Positions 55,546 to 64,000 of a stretch of 64,000 bases of DNA are shown here, one piece after another. How positions within the stretch are numbered: position 1 is the first letter of the stretch; every line of letters begins with the position of its first letter. The stretch is from Nereocystis luetkeana (lineage: Eukaryota; Sar; Phaeophyceae; Laminariales; Laminariaceae), in contig JARUPZ010000006.1 in NCBI GenBank assembly GCA_031213475.1, positions 3,687,501-3,751,500 of the forward strand, read 5' to 3'. Position numbers and translations under genes: made by a program. Under the pieces are notes generated by a model. It saw only the letters and a list, made by a program, of their open reading frames with translations, was not told the DNA's origin and did no database searches.

Positions 55546-55550
55546 GAAGC
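55546..55550. repeat. Copia-2 target-site duplication (GAAGC), left
   Basis: GAAGC directly precedes the left LTR and recurs at 60,695-60,699 directly after the right LTR: a perfect 5-bp duplication. Confidence 0.9.
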
Positions 55551-55816
55551 TGTTGATTGATCTCTAAAGGTATAGACGCAGCTGGCACGGGAACGCGTGG
55601 TTGACTCCAGACAATAACACGGAACTTCTCTTATATATATTATTACGTATCAGTGCTGTCGAGTGACTCAGGTGGCGGCGCATCCACACGATTATCCATC
55701 ACATTGCAGGCACAATTAATCTCCCGCTCTTATAATCCCACATCAATATATGGAACTCCCTGATTATCAGATACTAAATGAAACATCTACGTCGTGTCTA
55801 TTGAGCACAGTCAATA
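55551..55816 (-). repeat. Copia-2 3' LTR (266 bp)
   Basis: On the element strand it begins TATTGACTGTGCTC and ends ATCAATCAACA. Together with the GAAGC duplication this fixes unusual TA...CA ends in place of TG...CA. A TATATATA stretch (about 55,632-55,640) may be the promoter TATA region. Confidence 0.93.
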
Positions 55817-55860
55817 TCCCCCCTGCTCACTATACACGGACCATACTTCAATATCCCCCC
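55817..55860 (-). promoter_or_regulatory. Copia-2 polypurine tract, duplicated
   Basis: On the element strand GGGGGGA lies directly upstream of the 3' LTR. TCAATATCCCCCC (plus strand) occurs both at the LTR edge (55,811-55,823) and at 55,848-55,860, so the tract and the LTR edge are repeated about 37 bp away. Confidence 0.65.
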
Positions 55861-56067
55861 AGGTCGGCAACATGACAATGTACGACTTCGCTGGGTCGAT
55901 ATATCTCTTCTTTATGACCAACTCATATGAACTTCAGAAACTCAAATACCCAACATGTGACTCAAAAATAAAATTCTCGAATCAACACTCAAATCCTCAA
56001 ACCAGTATTCAAATGCTCAAATCCATAGCCTCTCTCCGTTGCAAACATATAAAAATACCGAAATCCA

Positions 56068-56117
56068 ATGCCAGGTAAAACGGCATTCTTCTCGGATTCA
56101 GCCAGGTAAAACGGCAT
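56068..56117 (-). promoter_or_regulatory. Two hairpin motifs in Copia-2 3' region
   Basis: On the element strand: ATGCCGTTTTACCTGGCAT (56,068-56,086) and a weaker copy ending GGCT (56,100-56,117). The stem ATGCC/GGCAT replaces TTGCC/GGCAA of Copia-1; the loop GTTTTACC is unchanged. Confidence 0.65.
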
Positions 56118-56552
56118 TTTCCGCGGAATTGATTCAAATATATCACAGTGTCTCTTCAGTTCTACCGACCTCTCTCAATTTCCGAATACTATCCAGACCT
56201 TCCCTCGTCGGAAAACATTTTCATGTGGACCGCACACGCCCCCAGGCGCTTCCTAGTCTCACTTCAGCCTTGTCAAAAACCTAAATCACAAGTATCATCA
56301 GAAAAATACCACAGGAGTGGTCATGCCAATCAAAATAAAATCAAGTCAAGAAACTTAATGCCAGAGATCGCGAGGAACCCCGTTCCTCCGGACAAGAGTC
56401 TCCCCTTATCCCCTACTCCCGCCATAGATACACAGATCGCGACGGTAATGCGAGATAGCACATAGGTTTCCCCACTAGAAATTTATTTGACGTTGTGACC
56501 ACTCGGAAAACACAAAAAAAAACTTAAAATAAAACATCTCGGAAACAAGGCG

Positions 56553-58398
56553 TCAAAGGTTCATCAGAAAATCCCGGTGGTAACGAAAAACCATGTTGTT
56601 GAGCGGCTTTGTTAAGAAGTCTGCGCGCTGCTCCTCCGACTCTACATGGGTAATAACAAACTCCCCCTTGGAAATAAGCTCTCGCAAAAAGTGGTGTCGA
56701 ACATCGATGTGCTTAGAATTCGACGTGCACACTGGGTTTTGTGCCAGGTGCCTTGCCCCCTCGTTATCCTCGAAAACCGTAATGCATCGCTCCCCGAACC
56801 CCGGAAAAATGAAACTCCAAACGTAGCGCAAGAACATCCGCCTCCTTGATAGTGTCTGCTAGTGCTACATATTCGGCCTCAGTGGTCGAGAGCGTAACGC
56901 ATTTCTGTGTCCTAGAAAACCAGCACACACACGCCCCAGCACACATGATAGCCCCACCTGAAACTGACCTCCTGTCAGTGGCTTTGTTGGCGTAGTCCGC
57001 ATCCGCAAACGCTACCAGTTCAAGCCCGCTACCCTTCTGAAACGTAATGCCGAAATCACTCGTAGAAAAAACATACTCTAAAATACCGACCGCTGTCTCC
57101 CAGTGTACTTCCCTCGGCCTATTCGTGTACCTCGCTACCGCCCTCACCGCGTTCGCAATATCCGGTCGTGTTTGGTTCGCAAGCCACATCAAGCACCCCA
57201 CCAACTCGCGGAAAGGCCAATCACCCACGGGTTCATTCTCGTCGAACTCTTCGAGCTTCACACCAGTCGAAAGCGGATTATTCCTCCCGGAACTAACACC
57301 AAACCTCGCCGCGGTCCTTTCAGCGAACGCCTGCTGCGAAATCGTCAAAGTACCAGCATCCCAATCCCTCGAAAAACAACAACCAGCATACCACCGCAAC
57401 TCGCCCAGATTGTTGATCGGAACAAGGCTGTTCAGGTCTTCACAGAACTGATCGCACCTAGCCTTGCGTCCTACAGCAAAAATATCATCCACATGAACCA
57501 CTGTTACTATGGAGACAGAGCCCGACTCGACCAACCTCATGACACACGCGTCAGCGGGGCTCTGCTCAAAGCCTAGACTCTTCATGTGAGTGAGAAGGTG
57601 GTTGTGCCACGACCTCGACGCTTGCTTCAAGCCATAGAGACTGCGGTTCAACCTGACTACCTTACCGGACATTTCGCCGCAGCCAGGGGGCAGTCGCATG
57701 AAAACATCCTCATCCAAACTCGACTGCACGAATGCTTGCTCAGCATCAAAATGACACAAATCCAGACCCAACTCGCACGCAACGGCACCCAGCAAACGGA
57801 AACAAGACGCTGCAGGGGTCGGAGCAAAAGTCTCAAAGAAATCAATACCCTCACGCTGCTTGAAACCTCGTGCCACCAGCCTTGCTTTCGCCCGCACCAC
57901 ATCACCATGCTCGTTGGACTTCCAGGCGAACACCCACTTCGCCGAGATGACGTTGAGCCCCTCTGGTTGCTACGTCGCTCCAAACGTCCCCGCGTCCGCC
58001 AGTCCATGATATTCCTTGTCCATCGCCTGCCTCCAGATCGTCGAATACTCGTCCACACACGCTTCAGCATACGAGTTCGGCGTCGAAAGCTCGCTTGCCG
58101 GGCGCGTGGGAAGGGGAGGATTCTCGCGCGGTGGGGCTTGGTGGAAAAGTACATGGCCTATACCTTCCCGTGCTGCCATCAGCGATAGCAGCCCATGCCC
58201 CATAGCCTCGCGGTTCCGCGCGGTCTCCCCTCTTGTCCGCCCCCTCAGAACGTCCCCTTCCTCCGGGTGTCGTCCAGCTTCCCCCACTGTCCGACCACCC
58301 TGTACACCGCCGCCACCCTCCTGGTGCCGTGCAGTCTCCCCCCTTGTCCGCCCCCTCAGTACGTCCCCTTCCTCCGGGTGTCGTCCAGCTTCCCCCAC
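56553..58398 (-). pseudogene. Copia-2 pol: linker, reverse transcriptase, RNase H
   Basis: The linker starts in repeats (GEAGRHPEEGDVLRGRTRGE, twice), passes PASELSTPNSYAEACVDEYS and reaches an in-frame TAG (57,970-57,972). RT follows: VISAKWVFAWK, ARLVARGFKQ, CHFDAEQAFVQS, SLYGLKQASRSW and an intact VHVDDIF catalytic motif. RNase H has TRPDIANAVRAVARY, FADADYANKATDRRSVSGG and STTEAEYVAL. A one-base shift near 56,838 then moves to the frame with EDNEGARHLAQNP, SKHIDVRHHF and the stop at 56,553. It copies element RNA into DNA; the catalytic residues look intact apart from the shift, which removes the last RNase H part. Confidence 0.9.
57964..57972 (-). promoter_or_regulatory. In-frame TAG-CAA-CCA, candidate leaky stop (Copia-2)
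   Basis: Element-strand codons are GCG ACG TAG CAA CCA GAG. UAG CAA CCA fits the known readthrough consensus UAG CAR YYA exactly. It is 8 codons before ISAKWV, the same place as the Copia-1 TAG. No other stop is shared between the two elements. Confidence 0.55.
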
Positions 58399-58405
58399 TG
58401 TCCGA
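58223..58405 (-). repeat. 72-bp duplication in Copia-2 pol linker
   Basis: 58,223-58,294 and 58,334-58,405 are near-identical (spacing 111 bp, 37 codons). The end of the gag frame lies at the edge of the second copy, so this repeat coincides with the integrase deletion joint. Confidence 0.75.
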
Positions 58406-60356
58406 AGTACTCGACCTTCAGTGACCTCATGTCACCGACGACCAAACTACTCTTACCGGGGGGAGGGGGGTAACAGCCTACCATACCAAACGGGTTTCCA
58501 GTTACGTGAAAGGTTGCTCCCGAATCCGCCACCCACTCTTCCCTCCCACTAGCCCAAAACAAATCGTCGCTAAAAATACTCTTGCCTTGGTGCGCAAACT
58601 GCGCGGTGAGGAGGTGCGGGTCGAACGTAGGCGTAGGGTTGCCGTTGTTCGCTGGGCCAGGGGAAGGGAAAGTGCTCGAGGAGGGTTGTTGTGACGGGAA
58701 AGCTCCGGCTGAGGTATACCCACCACTGCCGTAGGGCGTCTCCTGCTGCCAGCCACCTCCGTAGTATATCTGTTGAGGGGGAGGGGCAGCGGTACTCGGG
58801 ACTGCGACGTTCATCTGCGGGGCGGCTGCCGGGCAAGTTGCGGCGTAGTGGCCGTGTTTGCCACACCGAAAACAGACCCCCTTGCTCCTCGGTTGCGTGT
58901 TGTTCGGCGGGAAACCCCAGCCCGCCGGAGTCATTACGGGCGGCGGGGGCATAGGGGGCATTGCCCCTGGTGGTGGCTCGGTAGGTACCCAACCCATGGG
59001 CGGGACCGCCCCACCCGCACCGAAGGGGTCGGGACCGGAGTTATCCCAACGGTACCTGCAGGCCACGGCATCCCAACGCCATTTGGGGCCGGTAATTCCC
59101 CCCGGCGAAGCTCCTCCCCGGTTGCCATCATGCCGACGGGGACGATGCTGCTGCTGCTGGTACTGCTGTTGCTGGGGTTGTTGCTGCTGCTGCTGCTGTT
59201 GATGGTACTGCTGCTGCTGCTGGGGTCGCTGCTGCTGCTGCCGCTGCTGCTGCGGTTGCTGCTGATACTGCTGCTGCTGTTGATACTGCTGCTGCTGCTG
59301 CTGCTGATACTGCTGCTGCTGTTGCGGCTGCTGCCCACCCTTGTACCTCCCACCTCTCCTGTCCCTCCTTTCCCTTCCTGGACCCGCACCTCCACCACTG
59401 GTAGGCTGCGCACCTCCGGCGTACAAAGCATGCTGGTTTCCCACTCCCTGCACACCCAACGCCTTGGAAACCATTTCTTTATCTGCCTTATCGTTTGCGT
59501 ACGCATCGCGGATGATCTCATCGATCTCGGAACGGGGGATGGACGGGCGGGAAAGAACGGACTTGCTTTGTATCATATATAGAGGCGAGAGGTTCGTCAC
59601 GATATGTCGGTTAACCTCTTCCACACTCATCCCACAGCCAAGCATGGCCAGCTCATCTGCTGCCTTATCCACCCTCCCTAGGAACAGCACGGGGTTTTCG
59701 TCCTCGATCATTCTGATGGTTGTAAACTCTCTCTTCAGTCTATGGGTGGCCGCTATTGTCCTTGGCATGTAGTAATCTTCTAATTCCTTCCATGCACCAC
59801 TTGGCGACATTGCCTTCTGCATTCTGAACTCAGCCATTGCGTATCCAGTCATTGCTTCCATCATCAGTCCATAAACTAATCGGGCATCCCTAATCTCCTG
59901 AGGAGAATGCCTCGATGCTAGCTCCTCTTCCGACACCCTCACGTCACCAACCATAACAGGGGTTGACGTGCTTAACACATGAAGGCACCCTAGGGATGAC
60001 AGGTACGCTTCGAACTTGCTACGCCACATACTAAAGTGGGCTTCTATGTTATCGAATTTGGGGGGTCTCGACTGGGACAAACTAGGGCGGTATAAAGAAG
60101 TGTTTGGTGACATGCCTGGACGGGCTCCCAGCCCAGGTGTCGTCACCGTCGATGCTGCTGGTTCCCTCGCAGCTGCTTCTCCTCTCGCCCCCCCACCGGC
60201 CCCCCCTTCCATTCCTTCTTGCGGCGCGTTCCTCTCGGCGCCCAACTTCTGCTCTTCTATCATCTTCTCCAGGATCTCGATTTTCTCTTTCATCCTCAGC
60301 ATCTCTTCCATGGCCACGCTTGTTTCCTGACTAGACATGCCATCTGAACCAGACAT
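58356..60356 (-). CDS. Copia-2 gag and truncated protease
   Basis: An open frame of about 667 codons from ATG at 60,356. A longer open frame to 60,404 lacks an ATG and meets a stop upstream. Order: an acidic N-terminus with a coiled coil (MEEMLRMKEKIEILEKMIEE); a Gag core (RPPKFDNIEAHFSMWRSKFE, and a WKELEDYYMPRT segment); a CAG-coded Gln run (about 59,140-59,340); a Gly/Pro-rich stretch; one CCHC knuckle (CFRCGKHGHYAATC); and the start of protease with the active site WVADSGATFHVTGN. The frame then runs into the deletion joint and stops. Gag builds the virus-like particle in the cytoplasm. Copia-1 has two knuckles and DSA, this one has one knuckle and DSG. Confidence 0.88.
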   Translation of the reverse strand: MSGSDGMSSQETSVAMEEMLRMKEKIEILEKMIEEQKLGAERNAPQEGMEGGAGGGARGEAAAREPAASTVTTPGLGARPGMSPNTSLYRPSLSQSRPPKFDNIEAHFSMWRSKFEAYLSSLGCLHVLSTSTPVMVGDVRVSEEELASRHSPQEIRDARLVYGLMMEAMTGYAMAEFRMQKAMSPSGAWKELEDYYMPRTIAATHRLKREFTTIRMIEDENPVLFLGRVDKAADELAMLGCGMSVEEVNRHIVTNLSPLYMIQSKSVLSRPSIPRSEIDEIIRDAYANDKADKEMVSKALGVQGVGNQHALYAGGAQPTSGGGAGPGRERRDRRGGRYKGGQQPQQQQQYQQQQQQQYQQQQQYQQQPQQQRQQQQRPQQQQQYHQQQQQQQQPQQQQYQQQQHRPRRHDGNRGGASPGGITGPKWRWDAVACRYRWDNSGPDPFGAGGAVPPMGWVPTEPPPGAMPPMPPPPVMTPAGWGFPPNNTQPRSKGVCFRCGKHGHYAATCPAAAPQMNVAVPSTAAPPPQQIYYGGGWQQETPYGSGGYTSAGAFPSQQPSSSTFPSPGPANNGNPTPTFDPHLLTAQFAHQGKSIFSDDLFWASGREEWVADSGATFHVTGNPFGMVGCYPPPPGKSSLVVGDMRSLKVEYFGQWGKLDDTRRKGTY

Positions 60357-60428
60357 GTCGGAAGGTTCCCACCTCTCTAGGTTGGCCTCGGCTACGCTTG
60401 CCAATAGAAGATCACCGGTTCACTAGTG

Positions 60429-60694
60429 TGTTGATTGATCTCTAAAGGTATAGACGCAGCTGGCACGGGAACGCGTGGTTGACTCCAGACAATAACACGG
60501 AACTTCTCTTATATATATTATTACGTATCAGTGCTGTCGAGTGACTCAGGTGGCGGCACATCCACACGATTATCCATCACATTGCAGGCACAATTAATCT
60601 CCCGCTCTTATAATCCCACATCAATATATGGAACTCCCTGATTATCAGATACTAAATGAAACATCTACGTCGTGTCTATTGAGCACAGTCAATA
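60429..60694 (-). repeat. Copia-2 5' LTR (266 bp)
   Basis: One mismatch to the other LTR. The internal sequence next to it (element strand CACTAGTGAACCGGTGATC) should hold the primer-binding site; I could not match it to a tRNA. Confidence 0.93.
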
Positions 60695-60699
60695 GAAGC

Positions 60700-61084
60700 A
60701 GATAAGCTTCTGGCAGCAGCGATGCCACCAAACAGCCATAGCTTGTGAACGCAACAAACAAATAAAGAAAAATAAATGTACGGCAACGTGAGAAAACATA
60801 CCCAAACGGATGAGGCTGAAAGCGTTAACTGTCATGGTACGTAGCGCACGAGGTTGCCTGTACTCCTGTGATTGCGTGTCACCTCGAATTATTGAAACAT
60901 ATACCCTGCACGTGGTTGTATTGTCGTGAACACTGTTGGTACGTCCGCACATGGTGTACTGCCCATTTTTACTGCTGTATGATAGTTTGCGCCGCTTCCT
61001 CTGCTGTACTCGCACTCAACAAAGTGTCAAGGCTCGCAACTGACACTCTCGTCGACTCGTGTTGAATAGTTTGTTGTATGCGCA
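60700..61084. other. No gene seen
   Basis: Unique-looking sequence between Copia-2 and the SINE-like copy. Short ORFs only. Confidence 0.5.
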
Positions 61085-61370
61085 ATATTGATTGTGTTCA
61101 TTTCCCCGGGGTTAGTAGGTGGTCTGCGTGGCTACGAAGATCAATTTTGTGGGTTCAAGTCTCGCCGAGTGCATACTCGTAAGGAATATTTCCTACGTAA
61201 AAATGGATTATAGCGGAAAGCGCGAAAGCGTGAGTTAGCTACATTCGATGAAAATCGATGAGCAGTGGGAATGCTGAACCCTATCCGCGACAAAAAAATG
61301 AAGGCACGTACAGGGGGGGAGAAGGGACGACACTTGTGTTTCCACGGTTTGTCCAGAGGAAAACCGCTGA
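61085..61370 (+). repeat. tRNA-derived SINE-like repeat, best copy
   Basis: The head has TTAGTAGGTGG (weak A box) and GTGGGTTCAAGTCTC (good B box) about 35 bp apart. The body has GCGGAAAGCG, ATTCGATGAAAATCGATGAG, GCAGTGGGAATGCTGAACCC and GGAGAAGGGACGACAC, shared with 6838-7050 and, inverted, with 20,300-20,530. Confidence 0.55.
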
Positions 61371-61899
61371 CGGTAAACGTCCTGCTGGAAAGTGACAGTG
61401 AGGATGAAAAAAATATGCATAGTATTACGCGATACCAGGTACATGACAAAAAAAACGTGTCGAATTTCCCATATCCCCGCCCACAATTCGATCACGAGTA
61501 CTGATAGCCAGTGCGCAGACGCTCAGTTTGAGTCGAACCCAAGAAACACATCGGGCGTTCAGTCTGAGCCAAATCCCGCCTGCTGGGGTGCTGTCTGTGC
61601 CGGTGAAGACTGATCTCTCTCTACACTCGTCGCACCAACTCCAACTGCGACGTCATAAAAAAAAGACAAGCAAACTGAGAACAGCGCTTGAATGCGTTTC
61701 ATCGAGGGCAAAACCAATACCTGGTATTAAATAGTAGGGAATTCGCAGTTTGCAGAACTGAGTCTCTGTTTTGGTAAATCCAAACCTGTCTGCCTGTATG
61801 TTTGTCCGCATGGCTTATCTTTTCGAACACTTCCATTGGTCGATATATAAGGTCGTTACACACGATATTCGTACGACGTATTCTACCCTATTGGGCCTT
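61371..61899. other. No gene seen; two TACCWGGTA words
   Basis: TACCAGGTA at 61,433-61,441 and TACCTGGTA at 61,718-61,726. Otherwise nothing recognised. Confidence 0.5.
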
Positions 61900-62115
61900 A
61901 TAAACTGAAACATACCATACCACCACGCAAATTTAGCCATATAATATATCCACGACACGGTACCATCGTGCCATACCGCCAACGTACCATGCCACATACT
62001 GCATTTTTCCCGTACCATAGCGCCAACACATACCATCATACCACATACGGTGCTTTTCCCATATACCATACCAACATACTATCGCATACCAACATATATA
62101 TCCCATACCGTGTTT
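61900..62115 (+). repeat. CATACCA-rich degenerate array
   Basis: Irregular repeats of CATACCA, CGTACCAT and CCATACC. There is no fixed period. It resembles the CCATGG array in style, a short word repeated with variable spacers. Confidence 0.6.
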
Positions 62116-64000
62116 GTTCCATCCGGCCGCACGCCCATGGTCTTACCTGGAGCCCCATAGTACAGACCAATCAGCGTCTCATTTTTTTTTTTTTAACCAA
62201 TGACAGTACGTAATACAAAAAAAAACTTTGGAGGGTGTTCCCATAATACATACACCCCATAGTACCGGAGGAATGTGACCAATCGAGAGCACTACGGGGA
62301 ATATGTGGCGGTGGGACCCATCATCCCGTCCTCCGTCCACGCTACTGTTTGCACCGCATTCACATGAAAAGTTGTCAACCCAAGCGGACTATCGTCTCAG
62401 CTGTAGCGCCGTGGCGCGGCCTGAGGGATGTAGGAACCGAAGTGCAAGCTTGCAGCAGCAGCACAAAGGTAAATCAGGGCTGGGTAAGCTACTGGTGATC
62501 GAGTTGCTTCACCTTCGCAGCGTGAGCAATCAGCTGAGATGACGATGGAGATGGCCCTTGGCCGTCGTAGTATGAGAGCCTACGGCAGGCGGAACTTCGT
62601 CGGGTTGGAGACTGGAGCGCCATGAGCTTGCCTCCAGGACGGATACAACGGAGGAGACGTCTATACACACCAGGTGCCTGTTACTGTAGTGTCGTGTTGT
62701 TGTACAAGAGTGGCGATGGATACAGAGTATGCACAACGAGCACTGCTGCTGTAGACTTTTCCTCCGACCTACCAGAGGTATATCCAGCAGCAATCATAGT
62801 GCGCACCTGGTACAAAAGGTGTACTGCTGTACGGACTCTCCCTCTCCCTTGGTGCACTACTACTAGTAGTTGGGCAGGATGGACCGGTATTGCCTGCACC
62901 GCACAAGATTCGCCTATTTCTCTGTCCTCGTACCTTCCCCAGAGTAGCAGCAGCAGCAGCTGTTTACCAGGTACCTGGTATTGGTTTAGCTATACCTGGA
63001 ACTACTACTGTACAGCCCGAACATATTGCCCGTTGCCCTTCCGAACGGAAATAAATGTAAGTAGCGTGAATACGAAAAAAATCCTTATAAATCCATTCAG
63101 AGTGGCATGTACAGCTGCAGCCCTGCAATATCTGTATACAACGAGGAGTGTTTTTCAGCTTTTTTCAGTATTTTCCCGAAATTTCGGTATTTTCCTACAT
63201 GAAAAAACCGACAAATACTGAAGTAAACCTAAAAAACAGCCCTCGTTAAGATCGACCCTAACTGCCTGCGAGGCACTTCTTGGCCTCAACGCTACACGCA
63301 CCCGGCTGTGTACCGGTATTGACTTGCGCAACAGTCCACCCAACACATATCGTGGTTATTGGGCACCGCACTGGTTATATATGTACCTACAACTGTGCAG
63401 CAACTGTGACAGGAGAAGTGGTCGGTACCATTTTCGTGCTGTGCGTTTTGGTATAATTAATCGAACGATGAGAGTCGTTCGATGCCATATTGAGAGCATT
63501 GCGGAGGGGTGGTAGTACTGGCAGTACTACTGGCACTGATGATGTAACACCTTTTGATCGCTCCTCTACTGGCATTCACGCCTCTCTTTCACTCTAGAAA
63601 TAGTGCAATACCAGGCGGTATGCTGAGACTAGAGTTGCACCCCGTCTGACTGAGAACCGGGTGCCCGGTGGCGGGTACGCGGAACCGTCGGAACCAGAAC
63701 CGTCCCGGTCCAACTCACGGAAGCGCGGGTATCTGTACCCCGGGTGCCCGGGTACCGGGGTACCCGGGTACCCAGCAATTGTTCTATACGGAGGCCCCAA
63801 GACTGGGGTATACGTTGATTCACACTCCAGCGGCTGTGCCTCTAGACTATCGCCTCTCGCCCGTGCAGACTACAGACCGATAATAGAGAATACCCCTAGT
63901 ATTACCTGCCTTGCCTACCACGCCGCCGCCCCAAAGCTACTCGGGAGCAAATAGTGTATGGTAATCCGGGTACCCGTGTCCGCCTTACCACGCCGCCGTT
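62116..64000. other. No recognisable gene
   Basis: Short ORFs only. 63,140-63,259 carries a copy of the 43,785 element with the motif at its far end (63,243-63,259, inverse). 62,965-62,980 holds overlapping TACCAGGTA and TACCTGGTA. 63,725-63,772 is a GC-rich palindromic run of GGTACC and CCCGGG words. TACCGGTA lies near 63,311. Confidence 0.45.

Larger units (their letters stand above)
55551..60694 (-). mobile_element. Copia-2: young Ty1/copia element lacking integrase
   Basis: 5,144 bp on the minus strand with 266-bp LTRs that differ at one base (G/A near 55,690 and 60,568), a perfect GAAGC duplication, an open gag-protease frame and RT-RNase H. The whole integrase and the end of protease are deleted at about 58,356-58,400. 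A TAG (57,970) and one frameshift (near 56,838) remain in pol. It is therefore a recent insertion that cannot integrate by itself. Either the deletion came after insertion or it moved using integrase from another copy. Confidence 0.93.

Overview
The window looks like nuclear DNA of a eukaryotic alga, most likely a brown alga (Phaeophyceae, Ectocarpus-like) or another photosynthetic stramenopile. The reasons are indirect: large families of 27-residue ankyrin-like repeats with the pattern GGHLxVLQWARxNGCPW, Ty1/copia elements with CAG-coded glutamine runs in Gag, a tyrosine recombinase pseudogene of a type I associate with brown algae, interstitial TTAGGG-type tracts, and no bacterial-style gene packing. 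The species is an inference. I see no rRNA gene and no convincing functional tRNA gene.

The window is repeat-dominated and gene-poor. Three paralogous ankyrin-repeat genes lie on the + strand: about 14.4 kb (open, C-terminus frameshifted), 31.1 kb (pseudogene) and 53.1 kb (intact, 419 aa, AATAAA 73 bases past the stop). A minus-strand coding remnant at 36.37-36.57 kb reads in frame across the target site of an inserted Copia element, so it is probably a host terminal exon.

Three Copia elements are present. Copia-1 (36,572-43,545, +) has 414-bp LTRs and a decaying gag-pol. Copia-2 (55,551-60,694, -) has 266-bp LTRs with one mismatch, a perfect GAAGC target duplication and no integrase. Copia-3 (about 23.4-25.55 kb, -) is a pol fragment. 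A 5'-truncated LINE lies at 25.8-27.35 kb (-), and a tyrosine recombinase pseudogene at 44.4-45.46 kb (-). The rest is SINE-like copies, foldback elements, a TIR element with an AGAT duplication, oligo-G-bounded repeats and several tandem arrays.

Four observations stand out. (1) TACC(A/T)GGTA occurs about 17 times where about 0.5 is expected; in two unrelated tandem arrays, sister units show that it is a precise 7-bp insertion at TA. (2) Copia-1 and Copia-2 both carry an in-frame TAG-CAA between integrase and reverse transcriptase, which resembles a leaky-stop context. (3) Both Copia 3' regions carry repeated GCCGTTTTACC hairpins whose closing pair changes in a compensatory way. (4) Several arrays are built from self-complementary words (CCATGG, GGATCC, GAGCTA/TAGCTC), and a nested foldback carries telomere-type repeats in both arms.
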